From Chitinophagaceae bacterium (GTDB taxonomy: Bacteria; Bacteroidota; Bacteroidia; Chitinophagales; Chitinophagaceae): DNA of 64,000 nt. The DNA lies in contig JADKAM010000001.1 of NCBI GenBank assembly GCA_016715365.1, positions 1,488,001 to 1,552,000 of the forward strand, written 5' to 3'. The position numbers and the translations under genes are program-made. Below are positions 26,607 through 35,161 of this stretch, one piece after another; position 1 is the stretch's first letter, and each line of letters opens with the position of its first letter. The notes under the pieces were generated by a model. That model made no database searches, was not told where the DNA came from, and worked only from the letters and a program-made list of their open reading frames with translations.

Positions 26607-26638
26607 CAGCCCTCCGATTTATCGGGGGGCTGCTTTTT
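26607..26638 (+). terminator. Rho-independent terminator after the OmpA-like gene
   Basis: CAGCCCTCCGAT pairs with ATCGGGGGGCTG (one G-U pair) around TTT-type loop bases, followed by CTTTTTT. Confidence 0.85.
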
Positions 26639-26724
26639 TAAACGCAAAAGCCCTCTTTATCAAATCATTAACGCCGCTTTTTTGACAAAACGGATAATTA
26701 AAAGCATTTTTGAGTTATTTACGT

Positions 26725-26732
26725 TAATTTTG
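26725..26732 (+). promoter_or_regulatory. Probable -7 box of the bamD promoter (TAATTTTG)
   Basis: TAATTTTG fits TAnnTTTG and lies 9 bases before the bamD ATG at 26742, so the leader would be only a few bases. A TTTG at 26709 is too close to serve as a standard -33. Confidence 0.4.
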
Positions 26733-26741
26733 CAATCCTTT

Positions 26742-27575
26742 ATGATGAGATCATTTAAACTGTTTCTGGCTTCTGTATTTTTACTGGTACTGGTATCATC
26801 CTGCAATAAGTACAATAAGGTTACCAAAAGCAAGGATTACGAGTATAAATTAAAAATGGCTGATGAATATTTCAGCAAAGGGAAATATAAAATTGCGCAG
26901 GAGCTCTATGAAGAGCTTTTTCCGGTATTCAAAGGCACAATTAAGTTTGAAGAACTGTATTATAAAGATGCCTATTGCTTTTATTACATGAAAAGCTATG
27001 ATGATGCCGAAAACCTGTTCAAAGGTTTTTTAGAGGTTTTTCCAAATAGTACTAAAGCTGAAGAGGTTGATTACATGCGCTCTTATTGCTTTTACAAGCA
27101 ATCGCCCAAGCTGGAGCTGGAGCAGGTAAACACGATAAAAGCCATGGGAATGATGCAGACTTTTATCAATACTCATCCTGGTTCAAGTCGCAATAAGGAG
27201 GCATCGGAGATTATTGATAAGTGCAGGGCAAAACTGGAAATGAAAGAGCATAGGGCAGCTGAACTGTATTATAATATGGGACAATACCGGGCAGCGGCTA
27301 TCGCATTTACCAATTTAACCAATAACTATCCCGAATCATTAAAAGGTGAGGAATATAAGTTGAAGACAGTAAAAGCCTACTATAAGTTTGCAAAACTAAG
27401 TTATGAGGATAAGCAGATTGAACGTTTTGAAAAAGTGATTACCGAATACCAGGATTTTATTGACCGATACCCCGAAAGCAAATTATTAAAAGAAGCAGAG
27501 AGCTTCAGCAACCTAAGTAAAAACAACATTAAAGCTATAAAATATGAGCAAACTCAGACGGCAGCTAAGCGCTAA
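26742..27575 (+). CDS. bamD: Outer membrane protein assembly factor BamD (lipoprotein)
   Basis: The TPR lipoprotein of the BAM complex, which inserts beta-barrel proteins in the outer membrane. The start at 26742 gives a lipoprotein signal MMRSFKLFLASVFLLVLVSSC with Cys at about residue 21; the frame extends to 26682 but the added part is not signal-like. TPR-type repeats are seen as ADEYFSKGKYKIAQELYEEL, DAYCFYYMKSYDDAENLF and AELYYNMGQYRAAAIAF (parts of which are listed here by ends), with the FPNST/YPES spacing between. Its last 32 bases overlap rpoZ. It heads the run bamD-rpoZ-coaBC-porD, an order common in Bacteroidota. Confidence 0.92.
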   Translation: MMRSFKLFLASVFLLVLVSSCNKYNKVTKSKDYEYKLKMADEYFSKGKYKIAQELYEELFPVFKGTIKFEELYYKDAYCFYYMKSYDDAENLFKGFLEVFPNSTKAEEVDYMRSYCFYKQSPKLELEQVNTIKAMGMMQTFINTHPGSSRNKEASEIIDKCRAKLEMKEHRAAELYYNMGQYRAAAIAFTNLTNNYPESLKGEEYKLKTVKAYYKFAKLSYEDKQIERFEKVITEYQDFIDRYPESKLLKEAESFSNLSKNNIKAIKYEQTQTAAKR

Positions 27576-27885
27576 CACCAGCAGCGTTGTAGAACCCAAA
27601 AAATTATCCGATATAAAGGAAAAAACAGGTAACCTGTATGAATCCATTGCCATCATAGCCAAAAGGGCAAACCAGATAAACATTACTTTGAAAGAAGAGT
27701 TGCATAACAAACTGGAAGAATTTGCCAGCCATACCGACAGCCTGGAAGAAATTCATGAAAACAAAGAGCAGATAGAAATATCTAAAGCTTATGAGCGTAT
27801 GCCTAACCCTGCTTTGCTGGCTACCCAGGAGTTTATGGAAGATAAAGTTTACTTCCGCAGAAACGACGAAGACCTGTTCAGCTAA
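27544..27885 (+). CDS. rpoZ: DNA-directed RNA polymerase omega subunit, Bacteroidota type
   Basis: A 113-residue RpoZ/Rpb6-like protein that helps assemble RNA polymerase. Seen are NLYESIAIIAKRANQI (about 33-48), the counterpart of the E. coli VTxRAxQL helix, and ENKEQIEISKAYERMPNPALLA (split near residue 80), which is typical for the phylum. The start overlaps bamD by 32 bases in another frame, which suggests translational coupling. A strong terminator-like hairpin follows 50 bases after the stop. Confidence 0.85.
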   Translation: MSKLRRQLSANTSSVVEPKKLSDIKEKTGNLYESIAIIAKRANQINITLKEELHNKLEEFASHTDSLEEIHENKEQIEISKAYERMPNPALLATQEFMEDKVYFRRNDEDLFS

Positions 27886-27935
27886 ACCGTACCAATTATT
27901 TAGCATCTTATTTAGTTAAGAAGTCATAATTTTAA

Positions 27936-27970
27936 CCCCACAAACATTAAAAATTTTGTGGGGTTTTTTT
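27936..27970 (+). terminator. Terminator-like hairpin whose T run touches the coaBC start codon
   Basis: CCCCACAAA (27936-27944) pairs with TTTGTGGGG (27955-27963) and seven T follow at 27964-27970; the ATG of coaBC is at 27971. It could end the bamD-rpoZ message or act as an attenuator for coaBC. Confidence 0.8.
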
Positions 27971-29169
27971 ATGTTGCAAAACAAAAAAATATTATTAGGT
28001 GTAACCGGCAGCATTGCAGCATATAAATCGGCAGTTTTAACCCGGCTGCTGGTTAAAGCCGGCGCCGAAGTAAAGGTTGTCATGACTTCTTCGGCAAAAG
28101 ATTTTGTAACTCCCCTTTCTTTATCTACGCTGTCGAAAAACCCGGTATTGACTGATCTTACCGAAAATGATTCCTGGGCAAACCACGTAATGCTTGGACG
28201 CTGGGCAGACCTGATGCTGATAGCCCCACTTAGTTGCAATACATTGGCCAAAATGGCTACAGGCCTTTGCGATAATTTATTAATGGCCGTTTATCTTTCG
28301 GCAACCTGTCCGGTAGTGGTTGCCCCCGCCATGGATGAAGATATGTGGCATCATGGCACTACAAAAAATAACCTGGAGACTTTAAAGAATTTTGGTAACC
28401 ATATTATACCAGTTGAGAACGGAGAACTGGCAAGTGGCCTGGTAGGTGAAGGCAGAATGGCAGAACCGGAATCGATAGTGAATTGGATCAGGAGTTTTTT
28501 TTTGAACCAAAATGAATTAAGCGGAAAGAAAATACTAATAACTGCCGGCCCTACTTACGAAAAAATTGACCCTGTACGTTTTATCGGCAATCATTCTTCA
28601 GGTAAAATGGGGTTGCCATTGCCGAAGAAATGAAAAGCCGGGGAGGAGATGTTACACTGGTATTGGGCCCTTCCGGCATTAAAGTAAATGGCGGCATTAA
28701 AGTGATCAATGTAACATCTGCTGCCGAAATGCTGAATGCATGCGAAGAACATTTTGCAACTTCCGACATAACCATCATGAGTGCTGCTGTTGCTGATTAT
28801 ACACCATCACAGGTGGCAATGGAAAAAATAAAAAAAACGGAAGCTGATCTTACAGTGCCTTTAACCAAAACAAAAGATATTTTAAAAACCCTTGGCGGCC
28901 TTAAAACAAAAAAACAGGTATTGGTTGGCTTTGCACTGGAAACCAATAATGAAACGGAATATGCCTTGCAAAAACTACAATCAAAAAATGCCGATATGAT
29001 TGTACTGAATTCCCTGCAGGATGCCGGTGCAGGTTTTGGGCATGATACTAACAAAATCACTATTTTTGATAAAACAGGTAAAACGTATCCCTTTGAAGTG
29101 AAATCAAAAAAAGAAGTTGCAAAGGATATTGTAAATACCATTATTCAACAATTTTATGCGAAAAATTAA
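27971..29169 (+). CDS. coaBC: Phosphopantothenoylcysteine decarboxylase/phosphopantothenate-cysteine ligase, with a one-base deletion
   Basis: The bifunctional CoA-synthesis enzyme. The CoaC flavoprotein half starts MLQNKKILLGVTGSIAAYKS, has LTENDSWANHVMLGRWAD (His region), LSCNTLAKMATG and the substrate clamp VAPAMDEDMW (about 116-125). The CoaB half begins KKILITAGPTYEKIDPVRFIGNHSSGKMG (given in two parts by ends). At 28609-28612 the run has four G; a fifth would continue as GVAIAEEMKSRGG. As read, the first frame ends at 28633 and the second runs from about 28614 to 29169. Joined length is about 400 residues, as expected. Error in the sequence is the likeliest cause. The stop overlaps the porD start by 14 bases. 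Confidence 0.9.
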
Positions 29170-30073
29170 TTTACTGCTTGTTCTTGCTTTTGCTTTTAAG
29201 ATTGCTGCAGCACAGGAACTGAAAGCTAATATTACGGTTGTTAGCAACCAGGTGGGTAATAATGTAAATCAGAATGTATTCCGTACCCTTCAAACAGCCC
29301 TCAATACATTCATCAACACCCGTAAATGGACATCAGATAATTTTGCACCCAATGAGCGAATTGAATGTAATTTTTTATTACAACTGCAATCAACCGGTGA
29401 TCTGAATGTTTACAATGCCTCACTTACGGTACAGGCAGCCAGGCCTGTTTATAATACCACATACCTTTCGCCTATCATCAATTTTAAAGACGACAATATT
29501 ATTTTTAAATATGCTGAATTTCAGATAATGGAATTTAATGAAAACCGGGTGTCGGGTTCAGACCCGCAGGTATCCAACCTCACCGCGGTGATTGCCTATT
29601 ATGCCTACATGGTGCTGGGTTTTGATTATGCCTCTTTTTCGCCCAGGGGCGGCGATCCGTATTTTATCAAGGCAATGAATATCGTAAACAATGCACCGGA
29701 TGGCAGGGGCATTGCTGGCTGGAAGGCTTTTGACGGGCAACGTAACCGTTACTGGCTTGCAGAAAATATGATGAACAGCCGGTACACCATTATGCATGAT
29801 GTGTATTACAATTACTATCGCCTGGGGATGGATAAATTATATGAAGATGAAAACAGTGCCAGGGCAGAAGTGATGAATGTATTGAACCTGCTGAATAATT
29901 TTATTAATGATAATCCCAATAAAATGATCACCCAGTTTTTTTTCCAGGGTAAATCAACCGAGCTTATTAAAATATTTGCGAAAGCTCCCCAACAGGATAA
30001 GGCAAGGGTATCGGAAATGCTGCAACGGCTGGATATAACCAATGCTGCCAAATATAAAGACGAATTGAAATGA
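29156..30073 (+). CDS. porD: Type IX secretion-associated protein PorD (DUF4835)
   Basis: A 305-residue periplasmic protein with a signal peptide (ending KIAAAQ) and the full DUF4835 pattern: ELKANITVVSNQV after the signal, FRTLQTALNTFINTRKWT (about 42-59), FNENRVSGSDPQVSNLTAV (about 123-141), FDYASFSPRGGDPYF (about 158-172) and a helical C-terminal part. PorD is linked genetically to the type IX secretion system and to gliding in Bacteroidota, but its exact action is unknown. It follows coaBC with a 14-base overlap and is followed by a DUF4296 lipoprotein with an ATGATGA junction. The window also holds a T9SS cargo at 15.1 kb. Confidence 0.88.
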   Translation: MRKINLLLVLAFAFKIAAAQELKANITVVSNQVGNNVNQNVFRTLQTALNTFINTRKWTSDNFAPNERIECNFLLQLQSTGDLNVYNASLTVQAARPVYNTTYLSPIINFKDDNIIFKYAEFQIMEFNENRVSGSDPQVSNLTAVIAYYAYMVLGFDYASFSPRGGDPYFIKAMNIVNNAPDGRGIAGWKAFDGQRNRYWLAENMMNSRYTIMHDVYYNYYRLGMDKLYEDENSARAEVMNVLNLLNNFINDNPNKMITQFFFQGKSTELIKIFAKAPQQDKARVSEMLQRLDITNAAKYKDELK

Positions 30074-30432
30074 TGAAGTTAAATATCCTGTTCATAGGAC
30101 TGGTTTTAATGATTTCCTGTGGTAAAAAAGACAAGTTACCTGCCGGTATTTTAAAGCCGGAAAAAATGCAGGCTGTTTTATGGGATGTAATAAAAGCGGA
30201 TGTATTTACAACAGATTTTATTAAAAAGGACTCTTCTAAAAATGCCGCATCTGAAAATTTAAAATTGCAGCAACAGATATTTGCCATACATAAAGTAACC
30301 AAGGCTGATTTTTATACCAGTTATGATTATTACAAAACAAATACTGTTGAATTTAAAAAGATAATGGACAGCATGGTAAGCCAGGCAGAAAGAAAAAAAG
30401 AAATTATAACAAAACCCCTTCAGGCCGAATAG
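30070..30432 (+). CDS. DUF4296 lipoprotein
   Basis: A 120-residue lipoprotein: MMKLNILFIGLVLMISC with a lipobox Cys at residue 17, then KLPAGILKPEKMQAVLWDVIKAD, the DUF4296 signature (helical, about 23-100), and a charged tail. DUF4296 proteins are found near T9SS and cell-envelope genes in Bacteroidota; function is unknown. ATG at 30070 or 30073 both overlap the porD stop. The gene ends one base before scoA, tying an envelope protein gene to a ketone-body pathway gene in one transcript. Confidence 0.75.
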   Translation: MMKLNILFIGLVLMISCGKKDKLPAGILKPEKMQAVLWDVIKADVFTTDFIKKDSSKNAASENLKLQQQIFAIHKVTKADFYTSYDYYKTNTVEFKKIMDSMVSQAERKKEIITKPLQAE

Positions 30433-30433
30433 T

Positions 30434-31132
30434 ATGAATAAAGTATACAATAATGCAGCAGCAGCAGTTGCAGATATTAAAGACGGAGCCGTTATTATGT
30501 TGGGCGGATTTGGTTTGTGTGGCATTCCCGAAAACAGTATTGCCGCATTGGTAAAAAGCGGCGTAAAAAATCTTACCTGCATCAGTAACAATGCAGGTGT
30601 AGATGGATTTGGAATAGGACTGATGCTGGAGCAGAAACAAGTGATGAAAATGGTGTCATCCTATGTTGGTGAAAATGCAGAGTTTGAAAGACAGTTGTTA
30701 AGCGGAGAACTGGAAGTAGAACTGATACCGCAGGGAACACTGGCTACCCGATGCATGGCCGCCGGCTATGGTATGCCTGCAATATTTACACCCGCAGGTG
30801 TAGGTACCGAAGTGGCCGATGGAAAAGAAATCAGGATTTTTAATGATAAAGAATATTTACTTGAATACGCATTTGATGCAGACTTTGCCATTATAAAAGC
30901 CTGGAAGGGTGATACGGATGGTAATTTGATTTATAAAGACACAGCCCGCAATTTTAATCCATTAATGGCGATGGCTGGTAAGATAACTATAGCAGAAGTA
31001 GAGGAATTGGTGCAGCCGGGTGAACTGGATCCGAATAACATTCATACACCGGGAATTTATGTACACAGGATATTTGAGGGGAAGGATTATGAGAAAAGGA
31101 TTGAGCAGCGAACATTAAGAAAAAACGTTTAA
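30434..31132 (+). CDS. scoA: 3-oxoacid CoA-transferase subunit A
   Basis: The alpha subunit of succinyl-CoA:acetoacetate CoA-transferase, which activates acetoacetate with CoA from succinyl-CoA. The 232-residue protein shows IMLGGFGLCGIPE (about 18-30, CoA-binding loop), SNNAGVDGFGIG (about 51-62), IPQGTLATRCMAAGYGMPAI (about 99-118) and FTPAGVGTEVADGK, the standard family blocks. It starts one base after the DUF4296 stop and precedes scoB. AtoD is the alternative name for close homologues. Confidence 0.93.
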   Translation: MNKVYNNAAAAVADIKDGAVIMLGGFGLCGIPENSIAALVKSGVKNLTCISNNAGVDGFGIGLMLEQKQVMKMVSSYVGENAEFERQLLSGELEVELIPQGTLATRCMAAGYGMPAIFTPAGVGTEVADGKEIRIFNDKEYLLEYAFDADFAIIKAWKGDTDGNLIYKDTARNFNPLMAMAGKITIAEVEELVQPGELDPNNIHTPGIYVHRIFEGKDYEKRIEQRTLRKNV

Positions 31133-31213
31133 TGGTTTCATAGTTTAATGGTTTCAAGGTTAATAAACGAATGCCTGGCCCTTAAACAATTTAAACCCTT
31201 AAGCGATTTAAAC
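31127..31213 (+). repeat. Short tandem repeats in the scoA-scoB spacer
   Basis: GTTTAATGGTTTCA occurs at 31127-31140 and again at 31143-31156. CCTTAAACAATTTAAAC at 31180-31196 is followed directly by CCTTAAGCGATTTAAAC. The part TGCCTGGCCCTTAAACA resembles the outer arm of the palindrome at 21248. Confidence 0.6.
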
Positions 31214-31222
31214 ATTTTAATT

Positions 31223-31882
31223 ATGGCTTTATCAAAAGAACAAATAGCACAACGCATAGCAAAGGAACTGAAAGACGGTTACTATGTTAACCTGGGTATT
31301 GGCATACCAACACTGGTGGCCAATTATATTCCCGAAGGAATAAATGTAGTGCTGCAAAGTGAGAACGGTTTACTGGGCATGGGACCTTTTCCGGAAGAAG
31401 GAAAAGAAGATGCGGATTTAATTAATGCAGGAAAACAAACCATTACCACATTACCGGGCTCTGCTTTTTTTGACAGTGCCATGAGCTTTGGAATGATACG
31501 TGCCGGCAAAGTAGACCTTACCGTACTGGGCGCTATGGAAGTAAGTGATAACGGTGATATTGCCAACTGGAAGATACCGGGTAAAATGGTGAAGGGCATG
31601 GGCGGCGCCATGGACCTGGTTGCCAGTGCAAAAAATATTATTGTGGCCATGATGCATACCAACCCCAAAGGCGAAAGCAAATTATTACCAGCCTGTACAT
31701 TACCACTTACCGGAAAAAAATGCATAAAAAAGATTGTTACCGAACTGGCTGTGCTGGATGTTACTGCTGATGGTTTTAAATTACTGGAAAGAGCTCCTGG
31801 TGTTAGTGTGGAAGAGATTGTTGGTAAAACTGCCGGGAAGTTAATTGTGGAGGGAGAGATACCGGAGATGCAGTTTGCGTAA
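31223..31882 (+). CDS. scoB: 3-oxoacid CoA-transferase subunit B
   Basis: The beta subunit, which carries the catalytic glutamate. The start at 31223 (MALSKEQIAQRIAKEL) gives the usual 219 residues; the frame reaches back to 31148 but only through repeated spacer sequence. Motifs are VNLGIGIPTLVANYIPEG (about 20-37), QSENGLLGMGP (about 43-53, Glu nucleophile in SENG), and GKMVKGMGGAMDLV (about 118-131). With scoA it forms the active enzyme. A perfect palindromic terminator lies just after the stop. Confidence 0.94.
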   Translation: MALSKEQIAQRIAKELKDGYYVNLGIGIPTLVANYIPEGINVVLQSENGLLGMGPFPEEGKEDADLINAGKQTITTLPGSAFFDSAMSFGMIRAGKVDLTVLGAMEVSDNGDIANWKIPGKMVKGMGGAMDLVASAKNIIVAMMHTNPKGESKLLPACTLPLTGKKCIKKIVTELAVLDVTADGFKLLERAPGVSVEEIVGKTAGKLIVEGEIPEMQFA

Positions 31883-31902
31883 ATAAATTATTTGTAAATC
31901 AA

Positions 31903-31932
31903 AAATACCCTGAAATTTCAGGGTATTTTTTT
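31903..31932. terminator. Bidirectional terminator between scoB and pckA
   Basis: AAATACCCTGAAA and TTTCAGGGTATTT form a perfect 26-base palindrome with T-rich sequence on the right and A-rich on the left, so it can serve both converging genes. Confidence 0.85.
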
Positions 31933-31954
31933 AATAAGCGGTTAGCGTTGTTTT

Positions 31955-33559
31955 TTAAACTTTTGGTGCAGCACTTAAGATCTCGGCATTGGCACCACTT
32001 GCATATTTCTCAAAATTTTTGATGAACTGGCTCGCAAGATTTTTTGCCATAACATCATACGCATCTTTATCGGCCCAGGTATTGCGTGGGTTTAAAATTT
32101 CGGTTGGTACTTGGGGGCATTCGGTTGGCATCATCATTCCAAATACAGGATGGGCTTCAAAAGAAACATTATCCAGTTTGCCTTCCAGCGCAGCCGTTAT
32201 CATGGCTCTTGTATAACTCAGTTTCATACGGCTGCCTGTGCCATAAGCGCCTCCGCTCCAGCCAGTGTTGATCATCCACACATTTACATTGTGTTCGTTC
32301 ATTTTTTTACCCAGCATCTCGGCATATTGTGCCGGGTGCAATGGTAAGAACGGTGCACCAAAACATGCACTGAAGGTAGATTTTGGCTCGGTTACACCAG
32401 CTTCGGTACCGGCAACTTTTGCAGTATAGCCACTAATGAACTGGTACATGGCTTGCCCTGCTGTAAGCTTGCTGATGGGAGGTAAAACTCCATAAGCATC
32501 GCAGGTTAAAAAGAAAAGATTTTTGGGCGTTTTGCCTATTGATGGTTCCAGCGCATTGCTGATAAAAGTTAATGGATAACTTACCCTGGTATTTTCTGTA
32601 ATTTTTTTACTGCTGAAATCTATTTTATTGGTGCCTTCAATAAAAGTAACATTTTCAACTAAGGCACCTGGTTTGATGGCGTGATAAATTTCTGGTTCCT
32701 TTTCTTCACTCAGGTCTATACATTTTGCATAGCAACCGCCTTCAAAATTAAATACACTGTCGTTGGTCCAGCCGTGTTCATCATCACCAATCAGTTTACG
32801 GTTGGGGTCGGCACTAAGGGTTGTTTTACCGGTACCACTCAATCCAAAGAATACGGCAGTATCACCTGCATCGCCCATGTTGGCACTGCAATGCATACTT
32901 AATACATTGGCTTTTGTTGGCAACACATAATTCAGCATGGTGAAAATGCCTTTCTTCATTTCGCCGGTGTAACCGGTACCGCCAATTAAAATGGTTTTGT
33001 GTGTAAAGCTGATCACCGCAAAGTTTTCGGCACGGGTGCCATCAACAGCAGGATCGGCCATAAAGCTGGGTGCCTGTATAATATGCCAGTGTGGTTCAAA
33101 ATTCTCCAGATCATTTTCTTCGGGACGAATGAACATGTTGTAACAAAACAAATTGCTCCATGGGTTTTCGTTTATTACTCTTAGGCGAAGCCTGTAAGCT
33201 TCTTCGGCACAGGCGTAGCAATCACGTACCCAAAGTTCTTTTCCACTTAAATGCGCCAGCATTTTTTCTTTTAACTGAAAAAAGTTTTTTTCTTCAAAGG
33301 GAATATTAAAATCGTTCCAGTGTACCGTGTTTTCGGTAAGCGCATCTTTTACCGTGAATTTGTCCTTAGGGCTGCGGCCGGTGAATTTTCCGGTGTTAAT
33401 TAAGAGTGCTCCGGTATCATTTAAAATACCATCACCACGTTGTACAGCCTGTTCGGTTAATTGATCGGGATTAAGCTGATAATTTACAGGTTGAGTTGGG
33501 TTTAGTCCCAGTTTTTTTAATGCATTTAGCGGGGGAGCAATCGTTGTTTGAATAGACAT
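31955..33559 (-). CDS. pckA: Phosphoenolpyruvate carboxykinase (ATP)
   Basis: Converts oxaloacetate and ATP to phosphoenolpyruvate and CO2, the entry step of gluconeogenesis. The 534-residue protein has TGRSPKDKFTV (about 58-68), the PEPCK-specific IGGTGYTGEMKKG (about 192-204, catalytic Lys), the P-loop GLSGTGKTTLSADP (about 238-251), IGDDEHGW (about 256-263, metal ligand Asp) and GCYAKCIDLS. All ATP-form motifs are present. It converges with scoB, and its promoter side carries a TAACTTTG box. Confidence 0.97.
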   Translation of the reverse strand: MSIQTTIAPPLNALKKLGLNPTQPVNYQLNPDQLTEQAVQRGDGILNDTGALLINTGKFTGRSPKDKFTVKDALTENTVHWNDFNIPFEEKNFFQLKEKMLAHLSGKELWVRDCYACAEEAYRLRLRVINENPWSNLFCYNMFIRPEENDLENFEPHWHIIQAPSFMADPAVDGTRAENFAVISFTHKTILIGGTGYTGEMKKGIFTMLNYVLPTKANVLSMHCSANMGDAGDTAVFFGLSGTGKTTLSADPNRKLIGDDEHGWTNDSVFNFEGGCYAKCIDLSEEKEPEIYHAIKPGALVENVTFIEGTNKIDFSSKKITENTRVSYPLTFISNALEPSIGKTPKNLFFLTCDAYGVLPPISKLTAGQAMYQFISGYTAKVAGTEAGVTEPKSTFSACFGAPFLPLHPAQYAEMLGKKMNEHNVNVWMINTGWSGGAYGTGSRMKLSYTRAMITAALEGKLDNVSFEAHPVFGMMMPTECPQVPTEILNPRNTWADKDAYDVMAKNLASQFIKNFEKYASGANAEILSAAPKV

Positions 33560-33862
33560 AGCAGGTTTTATTTAAGTTTACGCAATCGTTGCCACAAAGT
33601 TAGGTAATTGTGTTTTTAAAAAGGTATGGTAACCAACGTATATTTAAAAATGGTAAGCTGAAAAAGGGTAAATATTTATAAATATTAAATATCGGGTTGA
33701 TTTATTAAATAAGAATGAATTATAGGCTGATTATTTTGATAACGTTGATTACCTTGTTTCCGCCTCCTGAGCTCACACTAAACTACCTATCAAAGGAAAG
33801 GGGGGCTTTAAGGACATGAGACTTTGTAGCAGTTTCACTATATTGCAGTATAAACTAAGATT
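33560..33862. promoter_or_regulatory. Divergent spacer between pckA and pepP
   Basis: About 300 bases without a gene. On the minus strand TAACTTTG (plus coordinates 33595-33602) fits the -7 consensus 36 bases before the pckA start; no clear -33 is seen. The middle is very AT-rich, with TTTATAAATATTAAATA near 33676. No tRNA, small ORF or repeat is recognised. Confidence 0.4.
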
Positions 33863-35152
33863 ATGAAATATCTGCCACTTAACCCCGAAATATTTGTTCA
33901 AAACCGTAAGCGTTTTGTAGAGCGAATGGAAAAAAATGCTATCGCCATTTTTAACAGCAATGATGAATTACCCACCAATGCCGATCAGTTGCACCGGTTT
34001 AAACAAAATTCGGACCTGCTTTGGCTTACCGGAATTGAGCAGGAAGACAGTATGCTGATTTTATTTCCGGATAACCCGGATGCTAAATACAGGGAAGTGC
34101 TGGTTTTAACAAGGCCCAATGAACTGAAAGAAAAATGGGATGGCCATCGCTTAAGAGCAAATGAGGGAACGGGTATATCTGGTATTACAACTATTGTTTG
34201 GTTAGATACGTTGGATGGTTTACTGCAACCCTGGATTCATTTAGCTGATACCATTTATTTAAACAGCAATGAGAACGACCGCAAGGCCAACCTGGTGCCG
34301 GTAAGGGATTATCGTTATGCTGAAATGATGAAACAACGTTTTCCACTGCATAATTACAAACGCAGTGCAAGGATCATGAAAGACCTGCGTGCTGTTAAAA
34401 CAGCACTGGAAGTTGATGTGATGCAAAAGGCAATTGATATTACCGATATCACTTTCAGAAGATTGATGCAGATAATAAAGCCGGGCATCATGGAGTACGA
34501 GATTGAGGCAGAAATTTATCATTCATTTTTGTCGCAAAGGGCTACCGGGCCTGCTTATGGCAGCATCATTGCCAGCGGCGACAGGGCACGTACACTGCAT
34601 TATGTAGAAAACAGCCGGGAGTGTAAAGACGGCGAATTGATATTAATGGACTTTGGTGCTGAGTATGGTAACTACTGCGCCGATCTTACCCGTACGGTGC
34701 CGGTAAACGGCAAATTTGGCCGCAGGCAAAAAACAGTTTATAATGCCTGTCTGCATTTGCATCATTACGCGGCAAGCATATTAAAACCGGGTATCAGCAT
34801 AGTTGATTACACAGAAAAAATTGGCGACGAAGCAACGGTGGTTTTTCAAAAAATTGGACTGCTGAAAAAATCGGACATCAAAAATGAAGACCCTGAAAAC
34901 AGGGCTTACCGCAAATATTTATATCATGGTATTTCTCATCACCTGGGTATTGATGTACATGACCTGGGAACCAGAACAGCCCCTGTAAAAGCAGGCATGG
35001 TTTTTACCATTGAACCCGGCATTTATATTGAAGAAGAACAAATGGGTATCAGGATCGAAAATAATTTCTGGATAACAAGAAACGGGAATAAAGACCTGAT
35101 GAAGAATATTCCCATCACAGTTGAAGAGATTGAAGCTTACATGAAAAAATAG
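33863..35152 (+). CDS. pepP: Xaa-Pro aminopeptidase (aminopeptidase P, M24B)
   Basis: A cytosolic metallopeptidase removing the N-terminal residue before proline. The 429-residue protein has the AMP_N domain (about 5-140, including NSDLLWLTGIEQEDSML) and the pita-bread catalytic domain. Metal ligands are visible in LMDFGAEYGNYCADLTRT (two Asp, about 262 and 273), HGISHHLGIDVHD (His, about 353-365), FTIEPGIYIE (Glu, about 385) and IRIENNFWI (Glu, about 400). Complete. It is followed after 9 bases by pssA, so pepP-pssA-purS form an operon of unrelated functions. Confidence 0.94.
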   Translation: MKYLPLNPEIFVQNRKRFVERMEKNAIAIFNSNDELPTNADQLHRFKQNSDLLWLTGIEQEDSMLILFPDNPDAKYREVLVLTRPNELKEKWDGHRLRANEGTGISGITTIVWLDTLDGLLQPWIHLADTIYLNSNENDRKANLVPVRDYRYAEMMKQRFPLHNYKRSARIMKDLRAVKTALEVDVMQKAIDITDITFRRLMQIIKPGIMEYEIEAEIYHSFLSQRATGPAYGSIIASGDRARTLHYVENSRECKDGELILMDFGAEYGNYCADLTRTVPVNGKFGRRQKTVYNACLHLHHYAASILKPGISIVDYTEKIGDEATVVFQKIGLLKKSDIKNEDPENRAYRKYLYHGISHHLGIDVHDLGTRTAPVKAGMVFTIEPGIYIEEEQMGIRIENNFWITRNGNKDLMKNIPITVEEIEAYMKK

Positions 35153-35161
35153 AAGTACCCG

